Assembly: GCA_002478225.1 (NCBI GenBank)
Contig: DLMV01000086.1
Coordinates: 3,883-17,466, forward strand
DNA: 13,584 nucleotides
Direction: 5' to 3'
DNA from: Deltaproteobacteria bacterium UBA7527
GTDB taxonomy: Bacteria > Desulfobacterota > Syntrophorhabdia > Syntrophorhabdales > Syntrophorhabdaceae
Part shown: positions 1-6,844 of the stretch, in pieces
How positions within the stretch are numbered: the first letter of the stretch is position 1
Layout: every line of letters starts with the position of its first letter
Position numbers and translations under genes: made by a program
The notes under the pieces: model-generated
What the model was told of the DNA's origin: nothing
Databases searched by the model: none
What the model saw: only the letters and a program-made list of their open reading frames with translations

Positions 1-1
1 A

Positions 2-424
2 GTCCTTGACCACTGGGATACAAAGCTTGTGAAAGAGGAGATCCAGGAAATGAGGATCCAGCATCTAACGAGCGATCTTTTTATATCAGGCTCGAATGCG
101 ATCACGGAGAACGGCGAGATCGTCAATATTGACGGGTTTGGCAACCGGGTAAACAGCATCGCCTTCGGCCCCAGGAAGGTTATTATTATTGCCGGCTGCA
201 ACAAGATCGTCCCGGATGTTGAGGCTGCTATTGAGAGGATCAAAGATGTGGCAGCGCCCATGAATGCAAAAAGACTGAATCTCCCGCTGCCATGCGCAAG
301 AACAGGCTATTGCCATGACTGCAAATCGGAGCAGAGGATATGCAGGATCGTCTCTATCCTCGAGAGAAAACCAAATGCGACGGACATATCGGTATTCATC
401 ATCAATGAATCCTTAGGTCTTTAA
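2..424 (+). CDS. LUD-domain (LutC/DUF162-like) protein, 5' end outside the window
   Basis: The frame is open to the window edge and reads VLDHWDTKL before the GTG at 29, so the GTG is probably internal and the gene starts upstream. The visible part matches the C-terminal half of the LUD (lactate utilization, formerly DUF162) family. It has a segment like TSTNAVTEDGE..NIDG.GNRV (here SGSNAITENGEIVNIDG), then FGPRKVIIIAGCNKIV, an AAPMNAKRLNLPLPCARTG stretch, and a cysteine cluster C-x5-C-x2-C-x8-C near bases 293-346. The family includes LutC/YkgG, linked to lactate oxidation. Solo LUD proteins of this type are common in anaerobes, and their exact reaction is usually unknown. The stop lies 15 bases before the next start, suggesting co-transcription with the purine genes. 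The family call is firm; the function is not. Confidence 0.8.
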   Translation, partial: VLDHWDTKLVKEEIQEMRIQHLTSDLFISGSNAITENGEIVNIDGFGNRVNSIAFGPRKVIIIAGCNKIVPDVEAAIERIKDVAAPMNAKRLNLPLPCARTGYCHDCKSEQRICRIVSILERKPNATDISVFIINESLGL

Positions 425-439
425 AGAACTGGAGGGGCT

Positions 440-1024
440 ATGAAAATTAAGCGTGCAGTGATCAGCGTGTCGAACAAGTCCGGCTTAAATGATCTGGCGG
501 CGTGCCTGAAGGATTACGGTGTAGAGATACTTTCTACCGGCGGCACAAAAAAATATCTTGAAAGCATCGGCCTTGATCCCATGGAGGTCAGCTCCTACAC
601 GGGTTTTCCGGAGATCATGGACGGAAGGGTCAAGACGCTCCACCCGAAGATACACGGCGGGATACTGAACATACGTGACAACGCCGAGCATCAGAAGGCA
701 ATGGAGGCCCTCGGCATCAAGCATATCGATATGATCGTGGTAAACCTTTATCCCTTTAAAGAGGTCATCAGCAAGGGATGCACCTTTGAAGAAGCCATTG
801 AAAATATCGATATCGGCGGACCGTCGATGATCAGGGCATCTGCAAAGAATTTCAAATACGTGACCGTCGTTGTAGATCCTGACGATTATCAGAAGGTCAT
901 TGAGGATATGAGGACAAACAACGGCGCGACAACGGAAAAACTGAGGTTCTATCTCGCAAAGAAGGTGTTCTCAATCACCTCGGATTATGATGGCGCCATT
1001 TTTTCTTATCTGTCAAAAGTTTAA
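440..1024 (+). CDS. purH: Stand-alone IMP cyclohydrolase (N-terminal domain of PurH)
   Basis: The 194-residue protein matches the IMP cyclohydrolase (MGS-like) domain that forms the first ~200 residues of bifunctional PurH. Recognisable blocks are RAVISVSNKSGL, ILSTGGTKKYL, FPEIMDGRVKTLHPKIHGG, VVNLYPF and IDIGGPSMIRASAKNF. It closes FAICAR to IMP, the last step of de novo purine synthesis, in the cytoplasm. Bifunctional PurH is about 510-530 residues; here the protein ends just after the domain (YDGAIFSYLSKV) and purD starts 18 bases later. No AICAR transformylase domain follows in any frame, so formylation of AICAR must be encoded elsewhere, by a separate transformylase or a PurP-type enzyme. 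The start is supported by GGAGGGG at 431-437. The clean end at a domain boundary suggests a natural split rather than a broken gene. Confidence 0.9.
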   Translation: MKIKRAVISVSNKSGLNDLAACLKDYGVEILSTGGTKKYLESIGLDPMEVSSYTGFPEIMDGRVKTLHPKIHGGILNIRDNAEHQKAMEALGIKHIDMIVVNLYPFKEVISKGCTFEEAIENIDIGGPSMIRASAKNFKYVTVVVDPDDYQKVIEDMRTNNGATTEKLRFYLAKKVFSITSDYDGAIFSYLSKV

Positions 1025-1042
1025 GTTCACAGGGAAGGGAGC

Positions 1043-2323
1043 ATGAAAGTTCTTGTAATCGGCGGCGGAGGCAGGGAGCATGCCCTTATATGGAAACTGT
1101 CGCAATCGAAAGATATCAGTGCCCTCTATTGCATACCCGGCAACGGCGGCATCTCGGATATGGCGGAATGCATCGCAATGGACGTCAGCAAGACCGGGGA
1201 GCTCCTCGATCTTTCAAAAAGAAAAGGCATTGACCTCGTTATCGTAGGCCCCGAGAATCCCCTTGCTGAAGGCATTGTAGACATATTCGAAAAGAAGGGC
1301 GTGCCGATATTTGGGCCCGGGAAGCAAGGCGCAATGATCGAGGCAAGCAAGATCTTTGCGAAAGAACTTATGGAAAGATACGGGATACCGACGGCTGCCT
1401 TCAAGGTATTCGACCGGTATGAAAGCGCCCGGGCGTATCTGGATAGCCTCGCACCACCGTATGTTATTAAAGCAGACGGGCTGTGCGCAGGGAAGGGCGC
1501 CTATGTGATCTGGGACCAGGCAGAAGGCCGGAATATCCTGGAAGACGTAATGGTGAAGGAGATCCATGGGGAAGCCGGACGGAAGATCGTCATAGAGGAG
1601 TACCTTCCGGGAATTGAGGCATCCTATCTTGCCTTTACGGACGGCACATCCATGCTGTCATTGCTGACCTCGCAGGATCACAAGCCCTTGCTGGATGACG
1701 ATAAAGGGCCGAACACCGGAGGAATGGGCGCCTATACCCCGATACCCTTTGTGAACGATGCCGTGGAGGAAGAGATCAAGACCCGGATCATGGAGAAGAC
1801 GATAAGGGCCATGAGGGACAACGGCATCATCTATAAAGGCGTGCTCTATGGCGGACTTATGCTAAAAGAGAGCGATCCCTATGTTATAGAGTTCAACGCA
1901 CGCCTCGGCGATCCAGAGACCCAGCCTATCCTTTTTAAGATGGAAAGCGATATCCTGCCGATCCTTATGGCATGCATAGAAGGAAAACTGCACACCATCA
2001 AAGGCATTCAATGGAAGGAAGGTGTTTCAATATGCGTTGTCGTAGCGTCCAGAGGGTATCCTGATAAGCCTGAGAAAGGTTATGTTATCAATGGATTGGA
2101 AGCGCTGAAAGATCGGAAAGATGTTATGGTATTTCACGCCGGAACAAAAAAGACGGATGGCCGCTATTATACCGCCGGCGGGAGGGTCTTAGGTGTTACC
2201 GCAATTGGCAGCACCTATGAGGATGCAATGGAACGGGTATATGAAGCAGTATCATCCATAAAGTTTGATGGGATGCATTACAGGAAAGACATCGGAGCAA
2301 AAGCGCTTTTAAAACGAGCTTGA
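1043..2323 (+). CDS. purD: Phosphoribosylamine--glycine ligase (GAR synthetase)
   Basis: PurD uses ATP to join glycine to 5-phosphoribosylamine, giving GAR in de novo purine synthesis. At 426 residues it has the usual family length. Domains in order are an N-terminal Rossmann-like domain starting VLVIGGGGREHAL (residues 3-15) with the VGPENPLAEG motif (~68-77), an ATP-grasp core with VIKADGLCAGKGAYV (141-155) and PNTGGMGAYTP, the signature EFNARLGDPETQ, and a C-terminal domain ending in the typical YRKDIG segment. The start is preceded by GGGAAGGGAG. The gene sits 18 bases after the IMP cyclohydrolase gene and 18 bases before the next dehydrogenase, so it is probably in one transcript with both. 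All expected motifs are present and nothing looks broken. Confidence 0.96.
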   Translation: MKVLVIGGGGREHALIWKLSQSKDISALYCIPGNGGISDMAECIAMDVSKTGELLDLSKRKGIDLVIVGPENPLAEGIVDIFEKKGVPIFGPGKQGAMIEASKIFAKELMERYGIPTAAFKVFDRYESARAYLDSLAPPYVIKADGLCAGKGAYVIWDQAEGRNILEDVMVKEIHGEAGRKIVIEEYLPGIEASYLAFTDGTSMLSLLTSQDHKPLLDDDKGPNTGGMGAYTPIPFVNDAVEEEIKTRIMEKTIRAMRDNGIIYKGVLYGGLMLKESDPYVIEFNARLGDPETQPILFKMESDILPILMACIEGKLHTIKGIQWKEGVSICVVVASRGYPDKPEKGYVINGLEALKDRKDVMVFHAGTKKTDGRYYTAGGRVLGVTAIGSTYEDAMERVYEAVSSIKFDGMHYRKDIGAKALLKRA

Positions 2324-2341
2324 GCCTTACGGAGGAGAGAA

Positions 2342-3409
2342 ATGGGCAAGGAATACAACATAGCGGTAATACCTGGTGATGGGACAGGTCCTGAGGTTGT
2401 AGCAGAGGGCATTAAAGTAATTGATGCCATATCAAAAAGATCAGGCTTTTCATTAAAGTATACCTATTACGATCTTGGAGGAGACCATTATTTAAAGACC
2501 GGAGAGATACTGCCGGACAGCGTCCTTGATGAATTAAGGCAGTACCATGCAATCTATCTTGGGGCCATAGGCCACCCTGATGTGAAACCAGGGATACTGG
2601 AGAAGGGGATCCTCTTGCGCACACGGTTTGAGCTCGACCAGTATATTAACCTGAGACCTGTGAAGCTTTATGAAGGGGTCGATACGCCCCTCAAAAATAA
2701 AGGGCCGAAAGAGATAGATTTCGTTGTGATCAGAGAGAACACGGAAGGATTGTATGCCGGGGCAGGCGGGGTCCTTAAAAAGGGGACCATGGACGAGATA
2801 GCAACACAGGAATCGATCAACACGAGAAAAGGCGTCGAGCGCTGCCTGCGGTTTGCCTTCGAATATACGAAAAAGCGGAACCGGGAAAAGAAGCTGACCC
2901 TATGCGCAAAGACGAATGTTCTCACATTTGCCTCCGGCCTCTGGGAGCGTGTCTTTTATGAGGTTGCGAAGGAATACCCTGACATAAAAACCGATTATGC
3001 TCACGTAGATGCGACATGCATGTGGATGGTGAAGAACCCTGAATGGTTCGACGTGATCGTCACTGATAATTTGTTTGGTGATATTATTACAGACCTTGGG
3101 GCAATGATACAGGGCGGTCTGGGTATCGCATGCGGTGGGAACATCAATCCCGAAGGCGTATCAATGTTTGAGCCCATGGGAGGATCTGCCCCAAAATATA
3201 CCGGCAAGAACGTCATTAATCCACTTGCGGCGATCCTTGCAGGCGGGATGATGCTTGGATTTATTGGGGAGCAGCAGGCAGCCGATACGATAGAAAAGGC
3301 AGTTCAAAAAGCCGTTAAAAACGATATAAGATCGCTGGAAGCTGGAAAAATGGGGATGGGCACAAAAGAGGTCGGCGATCTGATTGCAAAATATGTCTTA
3401 ACGTTTTGA
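2342..3409 (+). CDS. Isocitrate/isopropylmalate dehydrogenase family enzyme (LeuB-like)
   Basis: This 355-residue protein belongs to the NAD(P)-dependent beta-decarboxylating dehydrogenases, which oxidise and decarboxylate 2-hydroxy acids such as 3-isopropylmalate, isocitrate, homoisocitrate or tartrate/malate. Visible motifs are PGDGTGPEVV (11-20), the substrate arginines R95, R105 and R131, Y138 in RENTEGLYAG, K190 in AKTNVL, and metal-site aspartates D223, D247 and D251 (VDAT and NLFGDIITD). The size and NLRP motif fit 3-isopropylmalate dehydrogenase. However, RENTEGLY is the version seen in tartrate, homoisocitrate and NAD-isocitrate enzymes, whereas classical LeuB has RELTGG. Similar proteins in anaerobes are usually labelled LeuB. 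No leuA, leuC or leuD is nearby, and the immediate neighbour is purD, so the substrate stays open. Its last 12 bases overlap the convergent Fis-like gene. Confidence 0.85.
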   Translation: MGKEYNIAVIPGDGTGPEVVAEGIKVIDAISKRSGFSLKYTYYDLGGDHYLKTGEILPDSVLDELRQYHAIYLGAIGHPDVKPGILEKGILLRTRFELDQYINLRPVKLYEGVDTPLKNKGPKEIDFVVIRENTEGLYAGAGGVLKKGTMDEIATQESINTRKGVERCLRFAFEYTKKRNREKKLTLCAKTNVLTFASGLWERVFYEVAKEYPDIKTDYAHVDATCMWMVKNPEWFDVIVTDNLFGDIITDLGAMIQGGLGIACGGNINPEGVSMFEPMGGSAPKYTGKNVINPLAAILAGGMMLGFIGEQQAADTIEKAVQKAVKNDIRSLEAGKMGMGTKEVGDLIAKYVLTF

Positions 3410-3679
3410 TCTTTTCTGAGGCCGGTGTTTCCTATCCTCTGCCTCCCTGATCTTCTTGCTCAGGGTATTTCTGTTGATGCCTAACAATTTCGATGCTTTG
3501 GAGACGTTGTTGTCAGATAGCCTCATGGCCGACTTGATGAATACGTTCTCTATAAGGTTTTGTACGTTCAAAAGAATATTGTCATGGTCATTTACTTTTG
3601 ATTTCAATAGTTTATCTACTATATCTTCAAGTTTTACTTCAACATGCTTATAGTAGTCGCTAATTTTATTATCGACCAT
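3398..3679 (-). CDS. Small Fis-like DNA-binding protein
   Basis: This 93-residue protein has a C-terminal Fis-type helix-turn-helix (about residues 46-80). NNVSKASKLLGINRNTLSKKI parallels the NQ.RAA..LGINR.TLRKKL pattern of Fis and of NtrC-type regulators. Unlike NtrC regulators it has no receiver or AAA+ domain, so in size and layout it resembles free-standing Fis (98 residues in E. coli), a nucleoid-associated regulator. The N-terminal ~45 residues are helical-looking and charged. The end is an unusual basic tail (RKHRPQKRSKR) that could add DNA contact. It is read towards the 2342-3409 gene with a 12-base overlap of the 3' ends. It is divergent from the 3904 operon, so it could regulate that operon, but this is inference. 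The competing + strand frame 3456-3653 has no recognisable motif. Confidence 0.75.
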   Translation of the reverse strand: MVDNKISDYYKHVEVKLEDIVDKLLKSKVNDHDNILLNVQNLIENVFIKSAMRLSDNNVSKASKLLGINRNTLSKKIREAEDRKHRPQKRSKR

Positions 3680-3710
3680 GAATAATCTCTGTTTTTTTTG
3701 CGAATATAAT

Positions 3711-3719
3711 ATTGTACCA
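3711..3719 (-). promoter_or_regulatory. Extended -10 promoter for the Fis-like gene
   Basis: On the minus strand the sequence reads TGGTACAAT (3719 down to 3711), an extended -10 element (TGn plus a -10 hexamer with 5 of 6 matches). It would start transcription about 25 bases upstream of the ATG at 3679. No -35 box lies at proper distance, as is allowed for extended -10 promoters. The call is from sequence pattern only. Confidence 0.4.
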
Positions 3720-3751
3720 CAATTTCTGTTTTTTGTGTGTAAATAATTTAG

Positions 3752-3780
3752 TTGACAAAGAATAGAATTGCATATATTTT
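3752..3780 (+). promoter_or_regulatory. Sigma-70-like promoter of the 3904 operon
   Basis: A perfect -35 hexamer TTGACA (3752-3757) is followed, after 17 bases, by TATTTT (3775-3780). An alternative -10, TATATT at 3773-3778, has a 15-base spacer. The expected start is near 3787, giving a leader of about 115 bases before the ATG at 3904. The surrounding DNA is strongly AT-rich, unlike the flanking genes, as expected for a control region. Confidence 0.55.
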
Positions 3781-3784
3781 TTAT

Positions 3785-3805
3785 CAGTATTGTATACTGT
3801 ATACA
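3785..3805. promoter_or_regulatory. Palindromic operator-like site at the transcription start
   Basis: TGTATACTGTATACA (3791-3805) is a perfect 7+1+7 inverted repeat. It overlaps a second perfect inverted repeat, CAGTATTGTATACTG (3785-3799). The site therefore looks like heptad-spaced copies of a GTATAC-type half-site. It lies immediately downstream of the predicted -10, covering the predicted start, the classical position for a repressor. GntR-family regulators of the FCD group often bind GTATAC-containing palindromes, so one is a plausible partner, but no such regulator is encoded in the window. Confidence 0.55.
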
Positions 3806-3903
3806 TTTTTAGGATCTGACGCAGTGGGTTGCCTGTTGTTTGGTTCTTTATTCCTTCTGTATTATTAAATAGTTGTTATAAAAAGTTCAAGAGGGGGTAA
3901 GAG

Positions 3904-4323
3904 ATGAAGATAGAGAAGATCGACCATATATGTTTCGCTGTGAAAGACCTTGAAGAAACAAAAAAGGTATATAAAGATCATTTTAGCCTGATCCCGGCTT
4001 GCGAATATATCGCAGAATCAGAAAAGATCAAGGTTGCCAGGTATTATGTAGGAGAGGTCGCCGTAGAGTTCATGGAATCAACATCTCCAGAAGGAGAGGT
4101 CGCTAAATTCATCGACAGCAGAGGGGAGGGGGCCTTCCTTATATCATATAAAGTGGATGACCTTTCAAGGGCGATGCAGGAGCTTAAAGACAAGAATGTT
4201 CAATTGATCGATGACAAGCCAAGGGAGCTCTTCGGAACGAGGTATGCCTTTGTGCACCACCCTAATAAGCTTCACGGGGTGCTCACCGAGCTCCTGGAAG
4301 GGGATTTTGATATCAATAAATAA
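3904..4323 (+). CDS. VOC-family protein, methylmalonyl-CoA-epimerase-like
   Basis: This 139-residue protein shows the two beta-alpha-beta-beta-beta modules of the vicinal oxygen chelate fold and aligns by eye along its length with methylmalonyl-CoA epimerase. Shared features are the IDHICFAVKDLEE start, VEFMESTSPEGEVAKFIDSRGEG (where epimerases have ELLEP..S.IAKFLEKRGEG), a VDDL segment and the GVLTELLE end. Putative metal ligands are H8, E55 and E129. The His-His of the epimerase GIHHICFEV block is replaced by F78-L79 (GAFLISYKV), so one metal ligand appears missing. It may therefore have a different reaction, a different metal site or only a binding role. The start is fixed by GAGGGGG at 3891-3897. 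It is the first gene of the predicted operon, 16 bases before the next gene. Confidence 0.8.
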   Translation: MKIEKIDHICFAVKDLEETKKVYKDHFSLIPACEYIAESEKIKVARYYVGEVAVEFMESTSPEGEVAKFIDSRGEGAFLISYKVDDLSRAMQELKDKNVQLIDDKPRELFGTRYAFVHHPNKLHGVLTELLEGDFDINK

Positions 4324-4339
4324 GCTGAAGGGAGGAACA

Positions 4340-5488
4340 ATGAAGGCATTGGTGGTGGGAGGAACGGGAGGCATGGGCCAGGGGGTTGCCCGTGACCTTA
4401 TCAAACAGGAACAGATCAAGAATGTCATTCTCGGTGACATCAACACAGACCCGAACAGGGTGCAGGAGAAGCTGCGCGCAAGCACAAAGGTATCGCTCGT
4501 TAAGATCGATGTGAACGACCACAATGCCATGGTAAAGGCAATAAGGGACGTTGACGTTGTTATAAATTGTGCAGGTCCCTTTTACAAGACAGCTGTGGCA
4601 GTTGCCAGGGCAGCAGTTGAGGCAAAGGTCAATTATATAGATATTTGCGACGACTACGAGGCAGTCCCTGTCCTTTTTTCATCTGCGGATATTGATAAAG
4701 CTGCCAAAGAGGCGGGGATAACTGTTTTGACAGGGATGGGGTCTGATCCAGGAACGAACAACGTGCTGGTCAAATGGTATGCGGATCAGATGGACCGTGT
4801 TGATGAGATCCATCTGTTCTGGGTGGTAAGTATCGCAGAACTTGCAGGTGCAGCATGGGATCACAGCCTTCATATGGTTACAGGCAAGATACCGCAGTAC
4901 CTGAATGGCAATCTGGAGTATGTAGAGGGTGGCACGGGTGAGGAGACGGCTGAATTCCTTCCACCTCTTGGCACGTGTATTGTCCGTTATGTTGGCCATC
5001 CCCAGCCCATTACGATACCGCGATATATCGATGGAGTAAAAAAGGTGGTCATTAAGGGCGCACTTATACCGTTATGGGTAGATGAGCTCATCAAAGAACA
5101 AAAAGAAACAGGTTTTCTCAGCACAGAGCCGGTGGAGGTAAAGGGAACAAAAATAATACCCTATGACCTGACCTTACGGCTATGGGACACAATTCCAAAG
5201 GACAGGGACAACGGACCAGCCGCTTCAGGGTTAAAGGTTATCGTAAAAGGGGAGCGGCAAGGAAAAAGGGTCACATATACAGCCGATATAGTAGGCAGGA
5301 TGGCCCCGGGGACAGGGCTCCCTGCGTCGATAGCAGCCTTGATGATGTTTGCCGGTGATGTAAAGGTCAAAGGCGTGGTAGCCCCCGAAGGCTGCATCGA
5401 TCCCGGGAAGTTCCTTAAGGAATTGATCAAGAGAGGGGCAAAGATACATCAGACAGAGACGATTTCGTCTTTGTTTGAGGTTTCATAA
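4340..5488 (+). CDS. Saccharopine dehydrogenase-like NAD(P)-dependent oxidoreductase
   Basis: This 382-residue protein opens with a Rossmann dinucleotide-binding motif (VVGGTGGMGQG, residues 5-15). It continues with the saccharopine dehydrogenase NADP-binding domain pattern: a conserved VVINCAGPF segment, then VNYIDICDDYE and a TGMGSDPGTNN block. The larger C-terminal catalytic domain is less recognisable. Family members oxidise or form secondary-amine or amino-acid bonds (saccharopine, carboxynorspermidine) or act on other amino acids. The substrate here is unknown. I chose ATG 4340 because GGGAGGAA lies just upstream; the frame can be read back to 4211, but that part runs through the VOC gene in another frame. 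The aminotransferase-like gene follows after 32 bases, and the pair suggests chemistry on an amine or amino acid. Confidence 0.8.
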   Translation: MKALVVGGTGGMGQGVARDLIKQEQIKNVILGDINTDPNRVQEKLRASTKVSLVKIDVNDHNAMVKAIRDVDVVINCAGPFYKTAVAVARAAVEAKVNYIDICDDYEAVPVLFSSADIDKAAKEAGITVLTGMGSDPGTNNVLVKWYADQMDRVDEIHLFWVVSIAELAGAAWDHSLHMVTGKIPQYLNGNLEYVEGGTGEETAEFLPPLGTCIVRYVGHPQPITIPRYIDGVKKVVIKGALIPLWVDELIKEQKETGFLSTEPVEVKGTKIIPYDLTLRLWDTIPKDRDNGPAASGLKVIVKGERQGKRVTYTADIVGRMAPGTGLPASIAALMMFAGDVKVKGVVAPEGCIDPGKFLKELIKRGAKIHQTETISSLFEVS

Positions 5489-5520
5489 AACATTTCAACA
5501 GGTTATAAAGGAGGGTTCTC

Positions 5521-6777
5521 ATGAAAGAGGCAGAACGACTGAACATAACGAGAAGTCTGGAACTTTTTGAAGAGGCAAAGACATTGGTCCCTGGGGGCGT
5601 CCTCGGCGCGAGAAAACCAGGTGATTTTATCATGGGTGAGTATCCGATCTTTCTTGAATACGGGAAGGGCTGCAGATTGATCGATGTCGATGGGAATGAA
5701 TACATCGACTTCCTATGCGGCTATGGGCCTATTATCCTTGGCTACAGGGAGGAAGAGGTTGATGATGCAGTCATAAGACAGATAAAGGACAAGGGCTTTT
5801 GCTTCTCGCTTACACAGCCTTATCAGAACGAGCTCGCAAAAAAGCTCAACCGGTTCATACCCTCGGCGGAATTGAGCATATTTCTCAAGACCGGTTCCGA
5901 TGCCACGACAGCTGCCATCCGTATTGCCAGAGCCTACACGGGAAAGGTAAAGGTCATGCGCTGCGGCTACCACGGCTGGCATGACTGGTGCGTAGAAATG
6001 AAAGGCGGCATCCCGGAGAAGTTCTATGAGGATGTCTATGAATTTCATTACAATGATCTCGAAAGGCTTGAGGAGCTGATGGCAAAACACGGCAACCAGA
6101 CGGCGGCCATTATCATGACCCCATTCGGACACCCTTTGCACCAAAAGATGCAGGTGCCGAAACCGGGATTTCTGGAAGGGGTAAGAGAGCTCGCAAACAA
6201 GTATGGAGCAGTCCTGGTCTTCGATGAAGTGCGCACCTGTTTCAGATTAAGGATGGGCGGAGCGCAGGAACTATATGGAGTAACACCCGATCTGACAGTC
6301 CTCGGAAAGGGAATGGCAAATGGATATGCGATAAGCGTAGTGACCGGGAAGAAAGATGTGATGATGGCTGCAGCATCCAAGCTTTTTATCTCATCCACAT
6401 TTTTTCCTAACAGCGACGGATATATTGCCGCCCTCAAGACCATTGAGATCATGGAGCGCGAGAAGGTCATTGAAAATATCTGGGAAAAGGGCGAGCGTTT
6501 TATGAAAAAGATCCAGACCCTTATCGACAAATACAATGTTGGCGCCGAACTGACAGGCGTTGCGCCTATGTTCTTTATAACCTTCGATGGAAGTAATGCC
6601 GATCTGGTAAGGGGAAAACGGACTGATTTTTATACCCAGATGATCCGCAAGGGTTTCTTCTTCACTCCACACCACCATGCATACATCAGCTACCGGCACA
6701 CCGAGGAAGACCTGGCATTAACATTGCAGGCGATCGAAGAATCCATGGCATATGTGAGTGAAAAATATAAAGAATAA
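5521..6777 (+). CDS. Class III aminotransferase, glutamate-1-semialdehyde aminomutase-like
   Basis: This 418-residue PLP enzyme of fold type I is closest in pattern to glutamate-1-semialdehyde 2,1-aminomutase (HemL, about 430 residues). Key regions are LVPGGV (22-27), GCRLIDVDGNEYIDF (50-64), TGSDATTAAIRIARAYTGK (124-142), YHGWHD (150-155), the PLP-pyridine aspartate D235 in VFDEVRT, GGAQELYGVTPDLTVLGKG with the Schiff-base lysine K263, and the STFFPNSDG block. Divergence from HemL in the central block (GYHGWHDWCVEMKGG) and the catabolic-looking neighbours argue against haem synthesis. An aminomutase or transaminase for another substrate is more likely. AAAGGAGGGT (5507-5516) precedes the start. 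It lies between the saccharopine dehydrogenase-like gene and the reductase genes in the same direction. Confidence 0.85.
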   Translation: MKEAERLNITRSLELFEEAKTLVPGGVLGARKPGDFIMGEYPIFLEYGKGCRLIDVDGNEYIDFLCGYGPIILGYREEEVDDAVIRQIKDKGFCFSLTQPYQNELAKKLNRFIPSAELSIFLKTGSDATTAAIRIARAYTGKVKVMRCGYHGWHDWCVEMKGGIPEKFYEDVYEFHYNDLERLEELMAKHGNQTAAIIMTPFGHPLHQKMQVPKPGFLEGVRELANKYGAVLVFDEVRTCFRLRMGGAQELYGVTPDLTVLGKGMANGYAISVVTGKKDVMMAAASKLFISSTFFPNSDGYIAALKTIEIMEREKVIENIWEKGERFMKKIQTLIDKYNVGAELTGVAPMFFITFDGSNADLVRGKRTDFYTQMIRKGFFFTPHHHAYISYRHTEEDLALTLQAIEESMAYVSEKYKE

Positions 6778-6808
6778 GTTTGATATGAACGAAGAGGAGA
6801 GATAGAAT

Positions 6809-6844
6809 ATGCGGTGTCCACGTTTTACAAGGGGGTGTCTATGA
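6809..6844 (+). CDS. Possible 11-codon leader peptide ahead of hcrA
   Basis: An ATG at 6809 has a well-placed purine-rich ribosome binding site (AGAGGAGAGA, 6792-6801) and encodes MRCPRFTRGCL. It stops at TGA 6842-6844, which overlaps the hcrA start as ATGA. The good site and the stop-start overlap suggest translational coupling or a small leader. With only 11 codons, chance cannot be ruled out. Confidence 0.3.
   Translation: MRCPRFTRGCL

Noticed and set aside
1020..1043. Frameshift truncating a full-length purH
   Set aside because: Only 18 bases separate the stop from purD, which is intact, so no lost transformylase sequence follows.
3456..3653. 65-codon plus-strand frame
   Set aside because: It is antisense to the Fis-like gene, which has a clear helix-turn-helix; the plus frame has no motif or good ribosome site.
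3821..3845. Sigma-54 (-24/-12) promoter before the VOC gene
   Set aside because: The GG of GTGGGTTGCC has no GC at the required spacing; the TTGACA promoter upstream is better.
4211..4339. Upstream extension of the saccharopine dehydrogenase-like frame
   Set aside because: It overlaps the VOC gene in another frame, the added residues match nothing, and ATG 4340 has a good ribosome binding site directly before the Rossmann motif.
6814..6840. GTG start giving nine extra residues on hcrA
   Set aside because: ATG 6841 has a better-placed AAGGGGGT site, and the family sequence begins only after it.
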